NCBI GenBank assembly: GCA_021815905.1
Contig: JAKAZP010000048.1
Location: 1-11,023, forward strand
Direction of reading: 5' to 3'
Length of the DNA stretch: 11,023 nt
From: Pseudomonadota bacterium
GTDB lineage: Bacteria; Pseudomonadota; Gammaproteobacteria; Steroidobacterales; Steroidobacteraceae
Each line of letters starts with the position of its first letter. Positions within the stretch are counted from its first letter, which is position 1. Below are positions 1 to 8,805 of this stretch, piece by piece. A program made the translations under genes and the position numbers. The notes under the pieces were generated by a model. The model had not been told where the DNA came from and did not search any database. It saw nothing but the letters and a program-made list of their open reading frames with translations.

Positions 1-70
1 TGTCGTCCTCGTAGACCTTGTGACAGGGAATCGCGCCGCTCAGGATCTTGCCGAAGATGGTTTCTGACAT
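1..70 (-). CDS. HIT (histidine triad) family protein, N-terminal part only
   Basis: Reading leftward from the ATG at 70-68 gives MSETIFGKILSGAIPCHKVY followed by EDD, running off the window edge. This matches the very conserved start of HinT-like histidine triad proteins (pattern TIFxKIxxGxIPxxxVYEDD), small nucleotide-binding hydrolases that act on purine nucleoside phosphoramidates. The catalytic HxHxH motif lies near the C-terminus in this family and is outside the window, so activity cannot be judged. A GAGGCGAGG purine stretch just upstream can serve as ribosome binding site. It lies on the same strand as, and 110 bp beyond, the stop of the AcoR-like regulator, so it could be read from the same transcript, though nothing links the two functionally. 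Confidence 0.8.
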   Translation of the reverse strand, partial: MSETIFGKILSGAIPCHKVYEDD

Positions 71-180
71 GGGTGCCTCGCCTCGCGTGCCGCGCGCCAT
101 TCTCGCTCAACCGCGATCCCGGCGCGCGCTGGGGGTGAGCTCGCGCTGCTCTATGACGAGGACAGCCTTTTCTCGCTGAT

Positions 181-2151
181 TCAGTGCCTCGAGGGCAGGC
201 TGATCGCCAGCCGGCGCATCTTCCGATATAGCGTGTTGCGTCCGATGCCGAGCTTGTGCGCGACCCGGCTGATGTTGCCGTGGTGCAGCTCGATCTCGCG
301 CAGCAGCGCGCCGCGCTCGGCGCGCTCGAGCGGGTTGAGCGCCTGCGCCTCCTCGGGGGCCTCGGCGAGGTCCGCGGCGGGCTCATCGGGCGCCTCTCCC
401 GCGTCGTAATCGGACGGCAGACAGCTGGCGTCGAGCCGCTCGCTCGAGCGCATGGCGATCACGCCCCGCAGCACGTTGCGCAACTGCCGGATGTTGCCGG
501 GCCAGGAATGGGTCCGCAGCGCATCGACCAGATCCTCGCCCATGATGACGCCGGGGGTGGCGGCGCTCTCCTGGGCGAAGAGGTGGCGGATGAGGGCCGC
601 CTTGTCCTTTCTGTCCCGCAGCGGCGGCAGCGTCAGCACCAGGCTCTGCAGCCGGTAGAAGAGGTCCTCGCGCAGCTCGCCTCGGCGCACCTTCTCCTGA
701 AGGCCGCCGCGCGTGGCGCTCACCAGGCGTACATCGACGTGCACCGGGCTCTCACCGCCCGGGCGCAGCACTTCGCGCTCCTCGATGACGTGCAGCAGAC
801 GGGCCTGGAGCTCCAGCGGCAACTCCCCGACGTCATCCAGAAAGAGCGTGCCGCCGTTCGCCTGCACGATGCGGCCCTGTTCCTCTTCTGCCGCGGGCGC
901 GGGCGCGGAGGGAGCGTGACAGCGGCCGAAGAGCTCGTGCGCGAGGTCCGCGTGCGGCAGAGAGCTGCAGTTGACGGCGACGAAGGGCTTGTCGGCGCGA
1001 TCGCTCGAGGCGTGCATGGCGCGCGCGAAGAACTCCTTGCCGGTGCCCGACTCCCCGATCAGCAGGATCGGCACGTCCCGCGACTGCGTGCGGCGCGCGG
1101 CCTGGATGTTGCGCCCCATGGCCGGATCGCCGAAGTCGAGCTCATCGAGCGCGCTGCGGCCGGGCCCTTCGGTCGCGCGGTCCTCGAGCAGGGCGACGCG
1201 GGTTCTCGCTCCGAGCGAGCGCCGCGACTTCGGCGCCTGCGCCAGGGCGAAGAATCGGCCGGAGTGGCGCGCGTCGTAGATCGGCACCGCATGGAAGGAT
1301 TTTCTCTGGCTGCGCCCGACCAGCGCGTTCAGCGAGATGTTGAATGCTCGCTCGAGGGGCGCGCCGATCAGCTCGCTCGCGGCCTTGAACCCGAGCTGGA
1401 AGAGCGCATTGCGGTCGAGCGCGGCGATCGCGCCCTCGCCATCGAGCGCGATCAGGCCCTCGCCCCAGGTCCCGACCAGCTCCGGGCGGCTGTGGAAGCG
1501 GACCACGAAGGCTTCGCGGAAGTGGTGCAGGAACAGCCGGTTCTCGATCATCTGGGCCGACATGTTGACCAGCACGAGGGTGTGCTGCTGCGCGCGGTCG
1601 GATTCCCCGGAGGCATCGAGTACCGCGACCAGATCCCCCTGATGATCGAAGATCGGCGCCGCGCAGCAGGTCAGTCCCACGTTGCGCGAGAAGAAGTGCT
1701 GGTCGCGGTGCACGATGAGCGGCGCCCGCTCGCACAGGCAGGTTCCCATGCCGTTGGTGCCGCCGTGCTCCTCGCTCCAGACGGCCCCGAGGATGAGCCC
1801 GGTGCGAAACGCGGCGTTCCTGAAGCTGAGGTCGCCGTAGTAATCGAGGAGCACCCCGTCGCGGTCGGTGAGAATGATGGAGTAGCCGGAGCCGGCGAGC
1901 TGGTGGTAGAGGTGCGCCATCTCGGCGTCGGCGAAGGAGACGAGCTCGAGGTTGCGCTCCTTGCGCTCCAGGCGCTCATCCCGCGGCAGCACGTAGGGCT
2001 CGCGCTGGGACTGCGGATCGAGATGGTACTGGTTGAGGCAGCGCAGCCAGGAGCGCTTGACGTAATCGGGAGTGGCCGCCCCTTCCTCGCGTGCCGTCCC
2101 TCGCAGCACCGACTGAATGTACCGGGTATGGCTGCCGATCGGTTGCAGCAT
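181..2151 (-). CDS. AcoR-like GAF/AAA+/Fis-type transcriptional regulator with degenerate GAFTGA loop
   Basis: The 656-residue protein has the layout of AcoR-family enhancer-binding proteins. A GAF-like sensory region (about 75-205) carries the family signature [11 protein letters not shown] (127-137). A PAS-like stretch follows (about 228-300), then an AAA+ ATPase core (about 340-565) and a C-terminal Fis-type helix-turn-helix (about 618-648). The ATPase has Walker A GESGTGKE (366-373), Walker B GGTLFLDD (433-440) and the REDLFYRL segment (494-501). Where relatives carry GAFTGA, which contacts sigma-54, this one has [10 protein letters not shown] (411-420), so conventional sigma-54 activation is doubtful. 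It is divergent from frmA-gfa, and AcoR relatives often control alcohol or aldehyde oxidation genes. I infer that it senses formaldehyde or a related compound; the ligand is unknown. A purine-rich ribosome binding site (GAGGGGGAG) precedes the start. Confidence 0.88.
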   Translation of the reverse strand: MLQPIGSHTRYIQSVLRGTAREEGAATPDYVKRSWLRCLNQYHLDPQSQREPYVLPRDERLERKERNLELVSFADAEMAHLYHQLAGSGYSIILTDRDGVLLDYYGDLSFRNAAFRTGLILGAVWSEEHGGTNGMGTCLCERAPLIVHRDQHFFSRNVGLTCCAAPIFDHQGDLVAVLDASGESDRAQQHTLVLVNMSAQMIENRLFLHHFREAFVVRFHSRPELVGTWGEGLIALDGEGAIAALDRNALFQLGFKAASELIGAPLERAFNISLNALVGRSQRKSFHAVPIYDARHSGRFFALAQAPKSRRSLGARTRVALLEDRATEGPGRSALDELDFGDPAMGRNIQAARRTQSRDVPILLIGESGTGKEFFARAMHASSDRADKPFVAVNCSSLPHADLAHELFGRCHAPSAPAPAAEEEQGRIVQANGGTLFLDDVGELPLELQARLLHVIEEREVLRPGGESPVHVDVRLVSATRGGLQEKVRRGELREDLFYRLQSLVLTLPPLRDRKDKAALIRHLFAQESAATPGVIMGEDLVDALRTHSWPGNIRQLRNVLRGVIAMRSSERLDASCLPSDYDAGEAPDEPAADLAEAPEEAQALNPLERAERGALLREIELHHGNISRVAHKLGIGRNTLYRKMRRLAISLPSRH

Positions 2152-2183
2152 GGAGTTCTCCCCCTCGGCGATCGACCTCGGCG

Positions 2184-2189
2184 ATTATG
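2184..2189 (-). promoter_or_regulatory. Possible -10 box for the AcoR-like regulator
   Basis: On the minus strand the hexamer is CATAAT, five of six matches to TATAAT, about 33 bp upstream of the regulator start. No good -35 hexamer lies 16-18 bp further upstream, so this is weak. If real, the promoter would depend on help from an activator or be a low-level autoregulated one. Confidence 0.2.
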
Positions 2190-2250
2190 CCACGGCTGCC
2201 GTCGGGCGCACCCCGGTCAGCATCAATTCCGATACAGCCGATCGGGAGAC

Positions 2251-2267
2251 TGTTCCGGAATGGAACA
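2251..2267. promoter_or_regulatory. Palindromic operator candidate, TGTTCC-N5-GGAACA
   Basis: A perfect 6-bp inverted repeat (2251-2256 and 2262-2267, spacer GGAAT) sits between the divergent regulator and frmA. A nested 8-bp palindrome TTCCGGAA occupies 2253-2260. Dyads of this size are typical for dimeric Fis-type helix-turn-helix proteins, and the adjacent divergent gene encodes one. The centre (2259) lies about 80 bp upstream of the start site expected from the promoter at 2307-2334, a sensible place for an upstream activator. Assignment to this regulator is inference from position and symmetry. Confidence 0.5.
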
Positions 2268-2306
2268 CCGGCGCGCGGTTCGCTGTCGTCTGGCGGCGGG
2301 CCGCGG

Positions 2307-2334
2307 TTGCCCTGGCACGACGGGGGGGTAGACT
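2307..2334 (+). promoter_or_regulatory. Candidate sigma-70-type promoter for frmA-gfa
   Basis: TTGCCC (2307-2312) and TAGACT (2329-2334) are separated by 16 bp. Each matches four of six bases of the -35 and -10 consensus. The spacer contains a run of seven G (2322-2328). A sigma-54-like -24 half (TGGCAC at 2313-2318) overlaps, but the position where the -12 GC should fall reads GG, so a normal -24/-12 promoter is not present. Transcription would begin near 2341, giving a leader of about 30 nt. Confidence 0.35.
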
Positions 2335-2369
2335 TCCGCCCCCCGGGGCGCGCAGATAGAGAGGAGCCA

Positions 2370-3479
<1,110 letters not shown>

Positions 3480-3504
3480 CAATTTCATCGAGAGGAATAA
3501 CATC

Positions 3505-4092
3505 ATGGCTATCTCGATCCATCCGGCAGTCGACCACGGCGTGAAGAAGGGCAATCCGTCGTTCTCGGGCGGCACCCTCACTTGCAAGTGCTCTACCGAG
3601 CCCGTCACGGTGAGCCTCGGGGCCAACGTCGCCTACGATCACGTGTGCGGATGCACCAAGTGCTGGAAGCCGCAGGGCGCGCTGTTCTCGCTCGTCGCCG
3701 TCGTCCCACGGGACAAGCTGTCCGTGAAGGCGAATGCGCAGAAGCTCAAGATCGTCGATCAGAGCGCGCCCATTCAGCGCCACCGCTGCACCGGCTGCGG
3801 GGTGCACATGTACGGGCGGATCGAGAACAAGAACCACCCCTTCTACGGCTTCGATTTCGTGCACCCGGAGCTGTTCAAGGAGCAGGGCTGGGCGGCCCCG
3901 GAATTCGCCGCGTTCGTCTCCTCCATCATCGAGTCCGGCTTTCCGCCCGCACGCATGGGCGAGGTGCGCCAGCACCTGAAGCAGCTCGGCCTCGAGCCGT
4001 ATGACTGCCTCTCTCCGGCCCTGATGGACGCGATCGCGACCCACTCTGCCAAGCAGAAGGGCGTCGAGATCGCGGCCGGAATGGCCAAGTGA
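3505..4092 (+). CDS. gfa: S-(hydroxymethyl)glutathione synthase (glutathione-dependent formaldehyde-activating enzyme)
   Basis: The 195-residue protein speeds, or helps channel, the condensation of formaldehyde with glutathione that supplies FrmA. The zinc cysteines of the Gfa family are complete: C27 and C29 pair with C95 and C98 (HRCTGCG) for the structural zinc, and C48, C50 and C53 (CGCTKC) form the catalytic site. Spacing matches Paracoccus-type Gfa with an offset of about four residues. The Gfa-like ending, with [17 protein letters not shown] and a C-terminal helical part, is also intact, and the length is close to the usual 190-195. AGAGGA at 3491-3496 lies 8 nt before ATG. It is coupled to frmA and ends 15 bp before the stop of a convergent gene. 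Whether Gfa is a true catalyst or mainly a glutathione-binding carrier has been disputed in the literature. Confidence 0.95.
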   Translation: MAISIHPAVDHGVKKGNPSFSGGTLTCKCSTEPVTVSLGANVAYDHVCGCTKCWKPQGALFSLVAVVPRDKLSVKANAQKLKIVDQSAPIQRHRCTGCGVHMYGRIENKNHPFYGFDFVHPELFKEQGWAAPEFAAFVSSIIESGFPPARMGEVRQHLKQLGLEPYDCLSPALMDAIATHSAKQKGVEIAAGMAK

Positions 4093-4107
4093 TTCGGGTC
4101 TAGGGGA

Positions 4108-5307
4108 TCAGAGCCTCTCCGGACTCGGGTTCCGCCTGAGCAGGGCGGGCCCGAGTTCGGCGACCGAGCGGCAGCCGAGCTGGCCGAGCACGCGGTCGAG
4201 CTCGGACGTGATCATCTCGAGGGCCCGCCTCACGCCGGCCTCGCCTCCCGCGGCAAGGCCGTAAAGCGCCGCGCGTCCGAGCATCACGGTGTGGGCGCCG
4301 AGGGCAAGTGCCTTCGCGACGTCGGTGCCGCGCCGGAACCCGCTGTCGATGGCGATCGTCAGCCGGCTGCCGACGGCGGCGGCGACCTCTTCGAGCACTT
4401 CGATGGGCGCCACGCAGTAATCGAGCTGGCGGCCTCCATGGTTGCTGAGGACGATGCCGTCGCAGCCGAGATCGGCGGCGCGCCGGGCATCCGCCGCACC
4501 GAGCACGCCCTTGATGAGGAGCTTGCGCGGCCAGTGCCGCCGCACCCAGGCGATGTCGTCCCAGCTGATCGTAGGCTCGAACATCCGCGGCACGATGGTG
4601 CTGCCGCCGACGGCGCTCGAGGCCCCGGGAGGCAGGAATGTCTCGATGTTCCGGAATCTCGGCACGCCGTTCGCGAGCAGCACCCGGGCGAGCCAGCGCG
4701 GGTGGCGCAGGGTATCGATGAGCGCCGGAAGGCGGGGCCGGCCGGGGCTGCGGTAGTTGCGCCGATCCCATTCGCGGCTGCCGAAGACGTTCGCATCCGT
4801 CGTGAACAGCAGCGCTTCGTAACCGGCCGCCGCCGCGCGCTGCATGATGTCTTCGGCGATGGCGCGATTCTTCATCACGTACAGCTGCATCCAGAGCCGC
4901 CCCCCGGCCTTCGCCGCCACGTCCTCGAGGCGCGCGGTCGAGAACGTGCTCATGGTGTAGGGAATCCCGCAGCTCGCCGCCGCGCGCGCGAGCGCGAGGT
5001 CACCCTCGGGGTGCAGCATGCCGTTGAGGCCCGTCGGCGCGATGGCGAGGGGAGCTGCGCATTCCTCCCCGAGCACCCGCGTGCGCAGCGACCGGTCGCG
5101 GGTATCGACGAGCGTGCGGGGCTCGAACGCGAGCGCCTGGAGCGCGGCGCGGTTGCGCCGCAGCGTCGCCTCGTCCTCCGCGCCCCCCTCGACATACTCG
5201 AACACGAAGCCGGGCACGCGCCGTCTCGCGATCTCGCGCAGGTCCGCGATGTTGATCGCGGACGCGGGACGGCGCCCGGGGAAGCGGCGGGGGCGCTTCC
5301 AGGGCAT
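4108..5307 (-). CDS. FMN-dependent 2-hydroxy-acid dehydrogenase (LldD / mandelate dehydrogenase type)
   Basis: The 399-residue TIM-barrel flavoenzyme oxidises an L-2-hydroxy acid to the 2-oxo acid. FMN and active-site residues of the family are visible: the APTGLNG loop (90-96), Y143 in QLYV, D171, R178, K266 in LLIKG, the catalytic H290 and R293 in SNHGGRQLD (288-296), and IDSGFRRGTD (320-329) for the phosphate. The tyrosine that helps bind the substrate carboxylate in glycolate oxidase is a phenylalanine here (F36), as I recall for E. coli LldD. The HPRW motif (202-205) recalls bacterial lactate and mandelate dehydrogenases. I cannot choose between lactate, mandelate and glycolate. About 17 basic residues precede the family core, so the start may be slightly downstream, but ATG at 5307 fits the short spacing. 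It follows the lipoprotein gene by 7 bp and has only a weak ribosome binding site, suggesting translational coupling. Confidence 0.9.
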   Translation of the reverse strand: MPWKRPRRFPGRRPASAINIADLREIARRRVPGFVFEYVEGGAEDEATLRRNRAALQALAFEPRTLVDTRDRSLRTRVLGEECAAPLAIAPTGLNGMLHPEGDLALARAAASCGIPYTMSTFSTARLEDVAAKAGGRLWMQLYVMKNRAIAEDIMQRAAAAGYEALLFTTDANVFGSREWDRRNYRSPGRPRLPALIDTLRHPRWLARVLLANGVPRFRNIETFLPPGASSAVGGSTIVPRMFEPTISWDDIAWVRRHWPRKLLIKGVLGAADARRAADLGCDGIVLSNHGGRQLDYCVAPIEVLEEVAAAVGSRLTIAIDSGFRRGTDVAKALALGAHTVMLGRAALYGLAAGGEAGVRRALEMITSELDRVLGQLGCRSVAELGPALLRRNPSPERL

Positions 5308-5314
5308 CGCGCCG

Positions 5315-7162
5315 CTACTCGAGCGCGATGTCGACCCGGTTCGCGGTGAACGTGTTGGTCGCTGCGTCGTAACTGCCGATCGCGACCAGCTTGAACACCT
5401 TGTTCGAGCCGTTGAGGGTGCTCGTCAGACCGCCGGCGAAGCCGCCCGGCGTCTCGAACACCGAGATGCCATTGGTGGCGTTGCCGATCGCGAACTGGCG
5501 GCCCGCCGAGATCGTGACGCCGGGTGCTCCCGTGAGCGGCGTGCTGCTCGGGCCGGTGACCACTTCCGCAATGCCCGCACCGCTCAAATTGAGCGCGAGG
5601 CTCGTGCTGTCGTAGGAGGTGAAGGGCGCCGTGGTGCCGCCGGTCCACTGAACGATGAGGTCGGTTTCCCCGGAGGTGCCCGGCGCCACGTCGGTCGCGA
5701 GGAAATCGGGCGGCGCGGAACCGAAGGGCGTCACGAAGCCGTCGGCCCGCAGCAGCGTCCCGGCCGCCGTCGCGCTCTCGTCCACCGTGCCGGTATCGAG
5801 CTGATAGCTCGCTGGGTTGGCATCATTGGCGCTTACGCTGCCGGTGCCGGCGAAGTCGAACGAGGCCGGCGCGTACGGGCCGATCTCGAGCAGGTCGATG
5901 GTGGCGCTGCCGACGGCTCCGGAGCTCAACGTGCCCCAGACCGGCGTCGACTGCAGGCGCAGCCATCCCGCGGTGGCATCGAGCTTGACCGTGGTGGTGC
6001 TGCTGGCGGTGCCGACCCCCACCGCATCGATGCGCTGGCCGACCGAGATCGCCTGGGTCGAGACGCGGGCGAGCGAGCCGTCCTGCGTCACCACGGTCGA
6101 GGGGCCGACGGTGACCGTGGCGGTGGGATAGTAGGCGAAGGGAATGGCGGATACGCCTTGCTGGTAGATGTACTCGACGCCCCTGAGCGTGAGCGTGTTG
6201 CCGCTTCTCGCGGTCACGAAGCCCTTGACCTGCTGATAGGCCGAGTTCGCCACGGCGGTCCCGGCATACACCGAGGTGGCCGTGAAGGCCGGGGTGATGG
6301 TGGCGAGCGAGCCGATCGTTCCATAGGCGGTGGTCGGCGTGTATGCCGGCTCGCCGTTGAGGGCCGTGAGGCCCGCCGCACCCTGGTAGATCGTGCCGTT
6401 GATGTTGAAGTAGGTGCCGGCGCTCGTATTCACCGTGAGCGCGCCGACCGGTCCGTAGTAGGAGTCCTCGAACGGGCGGATGTTCTCCACGAAGCTGTTG
6501 GACCCCGGAGTGGTGCCGACCAGGAGTCCCCGCGCCCGCACCGGCTGGGTGTCGACCGGCGTCGGGTTGGCGACCATGAACGGGCTGACGACCACCGTGT
6601 TCGTGCTGGTATCGACCGCGTCCGAGGCGGCGAGGTCGAAGTCGATCGCGAGCGGGGTCGAATGATTCTCCGTGATGACGAGGGGATCGGAAGGGTCGAA
6701 CTTGACGTTGACGGTGACCGTCGTGATCCCGGCCCCGGAGCTGTTCGTCACCTTGGCCGGTGTGGATTGCCCCTTCAGGTAGATCGCCGCGGAGGAGTAA
6801 TCCAGCGTGATGCCGGCGGAGGTATAGGTGCCGATCGGCACGCCCGGCGCCTGCAGCAGCTCCGTCAGATCGACTCGACGGGTGAGGTCCACCAGGTACT
6901 CGAAGCCGTACTGCCCCGGAGGCAGATAGTCGACGTAGCCGTCCTTGCGTGTGAGGGTGATCCCGTAGATCGAGACCACGTACGCGCTGAAGTCCCCGGC
7001 CGCATCGGCCCTGGTCGTGATGACCGGCGTGCCATTGTGCACGTAGCTGTTGGCGCTGCAGCCCGCAAGGGCCGCGGCGAGCGCCGCACCGATTCCCAGG
7101 ATCGCAGCGCGCAGCGCGCGGAAGGCGCCCGTGCGCTCGCGAGCGCAAGTGAAAGTCATCAA
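5315..7162 (-). CDS. Large exported lipoprotein, DUF4382-like N-terminal part and DUF5666-like later part
   Basis: The 615-residue protein starts with a lipoprotein signal peptide: basic residues, a hydrophobic stretch (19-33) and the lipobox LAGC with the modified Cys at 35. Ser at +2 would favour the outer membrane in a Gram-negative cell. Residues 45-200 resemble DUF4382 domains (VVSIYGITLTRKDG, a VDLTELL segment, PIGTYTSAGITLDYSSA). Residues 320-425 resemble DUF5666 beta-domains (GFVTARSGNTLTLRGVEY, then VGQRIDAVGVG). The rest is Ser/Thr/Gly/Ala-rich, beta-strand-like sequence with few charged residues. Both domain calls are from memory of the pattern. No enzyme motif is visible, and a surface or periplasmic binding or structural role is only a guess. 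GGGGAG lies 6 nt before the first of two adjacent ATGs (7162 and 7159). The gene probably leads a two-gene transcript with the flavoenzyme. Confidence 0.72.
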   Translation of the reverse strand: MMTFTCARERTGAFRALRAAILGIGAALAAALAGCSANSYVHNGTPVITTRADAAGDFSAYVVSIYGITLTRKDGYVDYLPPGQYGFEYLVDLTRRVDLTELLQAPGVPIGTYTSAGITLDYSSAAIYLKGQSTPAKVTNSSGAGITTVTVNVKFDPSDPLVITENHSTPLAIDFDLAASDAVDTSTNTVVVSPFMVANPTPVDTQPVRARGLLVGTTPGSNSFVENIRPFEDSYYGPVGALTVNTSAGTYFNINGTIYQGAAGLTALNGEPAYTPTTAYGTIGSLATITPAFTATSVYAGTAVANSAYQQVKGFVTARSGNTLTLRGVEYIYQQGVSAIPFAYYPTATVTVGPSTVVTQDGSLARVSTQAISVGQRIDAVGVGTASSTTTVKLDATAGWLRLQSTPVWGTLSSGAVGSATIDLLEIGPYAPASFDFAGTGSVSANDANPASYQLDTGTVDESATAAGTLLRADGFVTPFGSAPPDFLATDVAPGTSGETDLIVQWTGGTTAPFTSYDSTSLALNLSGAGIAEVVTGPSSTPLTGAPGVTISAGRQFAIGNATNGISVFETPGGFAGGLTSTLNGSNKVFKLVAIGSYDAATNTFTANRVDIALE

Positions 7163-7479
7163 AAGCTCCCCCCTGTCACGCGGGATGAATTGGCATGGAC
7201 TCGAGGCCGGGATCGTGCGCGAACCCTATGGCTTCGTTAGAGGCGCCGGCGGGCATTCCGTTCATCCCCGTCCCCGGCGCTCCGGCGCGAGGGCCCGGCG
7301 GGGGCGTAGTGTAGCCATTTGTGCGGCCCGCCGCCGAGCCGCGTGGACGGCGAGGGGGAAAGCCTGTAGAGTGCGCGCGCTCTCCCCTTAGTGGCGCCGC
7401 AATCCGCGCCCATCCCAAATGGCCATGCCCACCGGAGCGGTCCGGTTCCGGGCGAGCCAACACAGAGGTTCTCCGCTTC
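7163..7479. other. Divergent 317-bp spacer between the lipoprotein gene and rhlE
   Basis: No coding sequence of familiar composition was found here. The rhlE frame stays open back to 7321, but that extension (basic, low-complexity) is not seen in RhlE proteins. The left end holds the lipoprotein ribosome binding site (minus-strand G-run near 7168-7175). I found no convincing minus-strand promoter. The right half contains the candidate rhlE promoter listed separately. Confidence 0.5.
7344..7372 (+). promoter_or_regulatory. rhlE: Candidate sigma-70-type promoter for rhlE
   Basis: TGGACG (7344-7349) and TAGAGT (7367-7372) are spaced by exactly 17 bp. Each shares four of six bases with the -35 and -10 consensus. 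Transcription would begin around 7380, leaving a leader of about 100 nt before the rhlE ATG. In a GC-rich genome such weak matches arise by chance, so confidence is low. Confidence 0.3.
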
Positions 7480-8751
7480 ATGTCATTCAGCGAACTCGGG
7501 CTGAAGCCCGAGCTGTCACGCGCCGTGGCCGAGCAGGGCTACGAGACCCCGACCCCCATCCAATTGCAGGCCATTCCGGCGGTGATCGCCGGACGCGACG
7601 TGCTGGCCGGCGCGCAGACCGGCACGGGCAAGACCGCGGCATTCGTGCTGCCGGTGCTGCAGGCGCTCGGCGCGGGCTCCGGGCGGACCCCGCGCGCGCT
7701 CGTGCTCACGCCGACGCGCGAGCTCGCCGCGCAGGTCGCCGAGAGCGCCCGCAACTACGGGCGGCATGTGAACGCCCGCATCGCCGTGGTCTTCGGCGGC
7801 GTCGGCATCAATCCCCAGATCGAGACGCTCGCTCGCGGGTGCGATCTGCTCATCGCCACCCCGGGTCGGCTGCTCGACCTCGCGGGGCAGGGCGCGGTCG
7901 ATCTGCGCTCGGTAGGTCACTTCGTGCTCGATGAGGCCGATCGCATGCTCGACATGGGCTTCATTCACGCCATCCGCCGGGTGCTGAAGCTCCTGCCCGA
8001 GCGGCGGCAGAACCTGATGTTCTCGGCGACGTATTCCGAGGACATTCGCGCGCTCGCCGCGCGGCTGCTGCGCGATCCGGTGAGCGTCGAAGTCGCTCCG
8101 CGCAACGCGACCGCCGAGCGCATCGAGCAGCGCGTCTATCGGCTGCCGAAGGAGCACAAGCGTCACCTCCTGGCGCATCTCATCCGCGAGGGCGGGTGGC
8201 CCCAGGTGCTGGTGTTCACGCGCACCAAGCACGGCGCCAATCGCCTCACCGAGCAGCTGCGGGGCGCCGGGATCGCCGCCGCGGCGATTCACGGCAACAA
8301 GAGCCAGAGCGCCCGGACTCGCGCCCTCGCGGACTTCAAGGCGGCGCGCATCACCGCGCTCGTGGCGACCGAGGTCGCCGCGCGCGGGCTCGACATCAAG
8401 GAGTTGCCCTGTGTCGTCAACTACGAGCTGCCGAACGTGCCGGAGGACTACGTGCACCGTATCGGCCGCACGGCTCGCGCCGGAGGCGCCGGCTGCGCCG
8501 TCTCGCTGATCGCGCCCGAGGAGGCGGATCTGCTGAAGCAGATCGAGCGTCTGCTCAAGCGGGCCCTGCCGATCCTCACCCCGCCTGCCTTCCCGATGAG
8601 CGCCGAGCGCAGGCCATCGCCGCCGAGCCCCGCGCCCGCCGCACAGCGCTCCGGCCCCGGGCGCCCGCCCTCGTCCCGACCCGCGCACCCCCGCAGGCAG
8701 AGCTTCGCTCCGCGCGGCGTCACGCGCCGTCAGGGGTTCTCGCGCGGCTGA
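7480..8751 (+). CDS. rhlE: DEAD-box ATP-dependent RNA helicase, RhlE type
   Basis: The 423-residue protein unwinds structured RNA with ATP; RhlE proteins act in ribosome assembly and RNA turnover. The helicase motifs appear in order: Q motif with Q28 in [18 protein letters not shown] (45-52), Ia PTREL (78-82), Ib TPGR (127-130), II DEAD (151-154), III SAT (182-184), [10 protein letters not shown] (243-250), V ARGLD (301-305) and [10 protein letters not shown] (326-333). The segment [20 protein letters not shown] is characteristic of RhlE. From about 368 a Pro/Arg/Ser-rich basic tail follows, as in many family members, likely for RNA contact. Motif V has E298 where an Asp is usual. The ATG at 7480 is preferred because the family begins SFxxLGL right after it; AGAGG lies at 7464-7468. 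Confidence 0.95.
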   Translation: MSFSELGLKPELSRAVAEQGYETPTPIQLQAIPAVIAGRDVLAGAQTGTGKTAAFVLPVLQALGAGSGRTPRALVLTPTRELAAQVAESARNYGRHVNARIAVVFGGVGINPQIETLARGCDLLIATPGRLLDLAGQGAVDLRSVGHFVLDEADRMLDMGFIHAIRRVLKLLPERRQNLMFSATYSEDIRALAARLLRDPVSVEVAPRNATAERIEQRVYRLPKEHKRHLLAHLIREGGWPQVLVFTRTKHGANRLTEQLRGAGIAAAAIHGNKSQSARTRALADFKAARITALVATEVAARGLDIKELPCVVNYELPNVPEDYVHRIGRTARAGGAGCAVSLIAPEEADLLKQIERLLKRALPILTPPAFPMSAERRPSPPSPAPAAQRSGPGRPPSSRPAHPRRQSFAPRGVTRRQGFSRG

Positions 8752-8759
8752 CCGTTCCC

Positions 8760-8783
8760 CGGTCCGACACCGGAGCCGGACCG
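8760..8783 (+). terminator. Hairpin after rhlE, possible terminator
   Basis: CGGTCCG (8760-8766) and CGGACCG (8777-8783) form a perfect 7-bp GC-rich stem with a 10-nt loop, starting 9 nt after the rhlE stop. There is no uridine tract directly behind the stem; the nearest is ATTGTTT at 8794-8800. It may be an imperfect intrinsic terminator or only an mRNA 3' end stabiliser. Confidence 0.4.
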
Positions 8784-8805
8784 AATCTCCCGGATTGTTT
8801 GTGAG

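Noticed and set aside
91..128. Inverted repeat CGCGCGCC / GGCGCGCG downstream of the regulator as a terminator
   Set aside because: The loop is 22 nt, the arms are simple GC alternation likely by chance, and no T-run follows on the minus strand.
2313..2328. Sigma-54 promoter for frmA
   Set aside because: TGGCAC gives a -24 half, but GC is absent 10 bp beyond the GG; the run of G fills the -12 position.
256..2331. Long plus-strand open frame (691 codons) opposite the AcoR-like regulator
   Set aside because: It is the antisense shadow of a clear gene in GC-rich DNA: low-complexity, Arg/Ala/Val-rich, with no recognisable domain.
2091..2369. Upstream in-frame extension of frmA by 93 codons
   Set aside because: It overlaps the divergent regulator and the control region. 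FrmA proteins start at the chosen ATG, which has AGGAG just before it.
4093..4107. Shared terminator between the convergent gfa and hydroxy-acid dehydrogenase genes
   Set aside because: Only 15 bp separate the stops, and no stem with useful arm length was found there.
5018..7240. Plus-strand open frame of 740 codons opposite the lipoprotein and flavoenzyme
   Set aside because: The Arg/Gly/Asp-rich sequence without domains spans two well-supported opposite-strand genes; this is typical of third-position GC bias.
7321..7479. Upstream in-frame extension of rhlE by 53 codons
   Set aside because: The sequence is Arg/Pro/Gly-rich without homologous pattern, whereas the family N-terminus begins exactly at the ATG at 7480.
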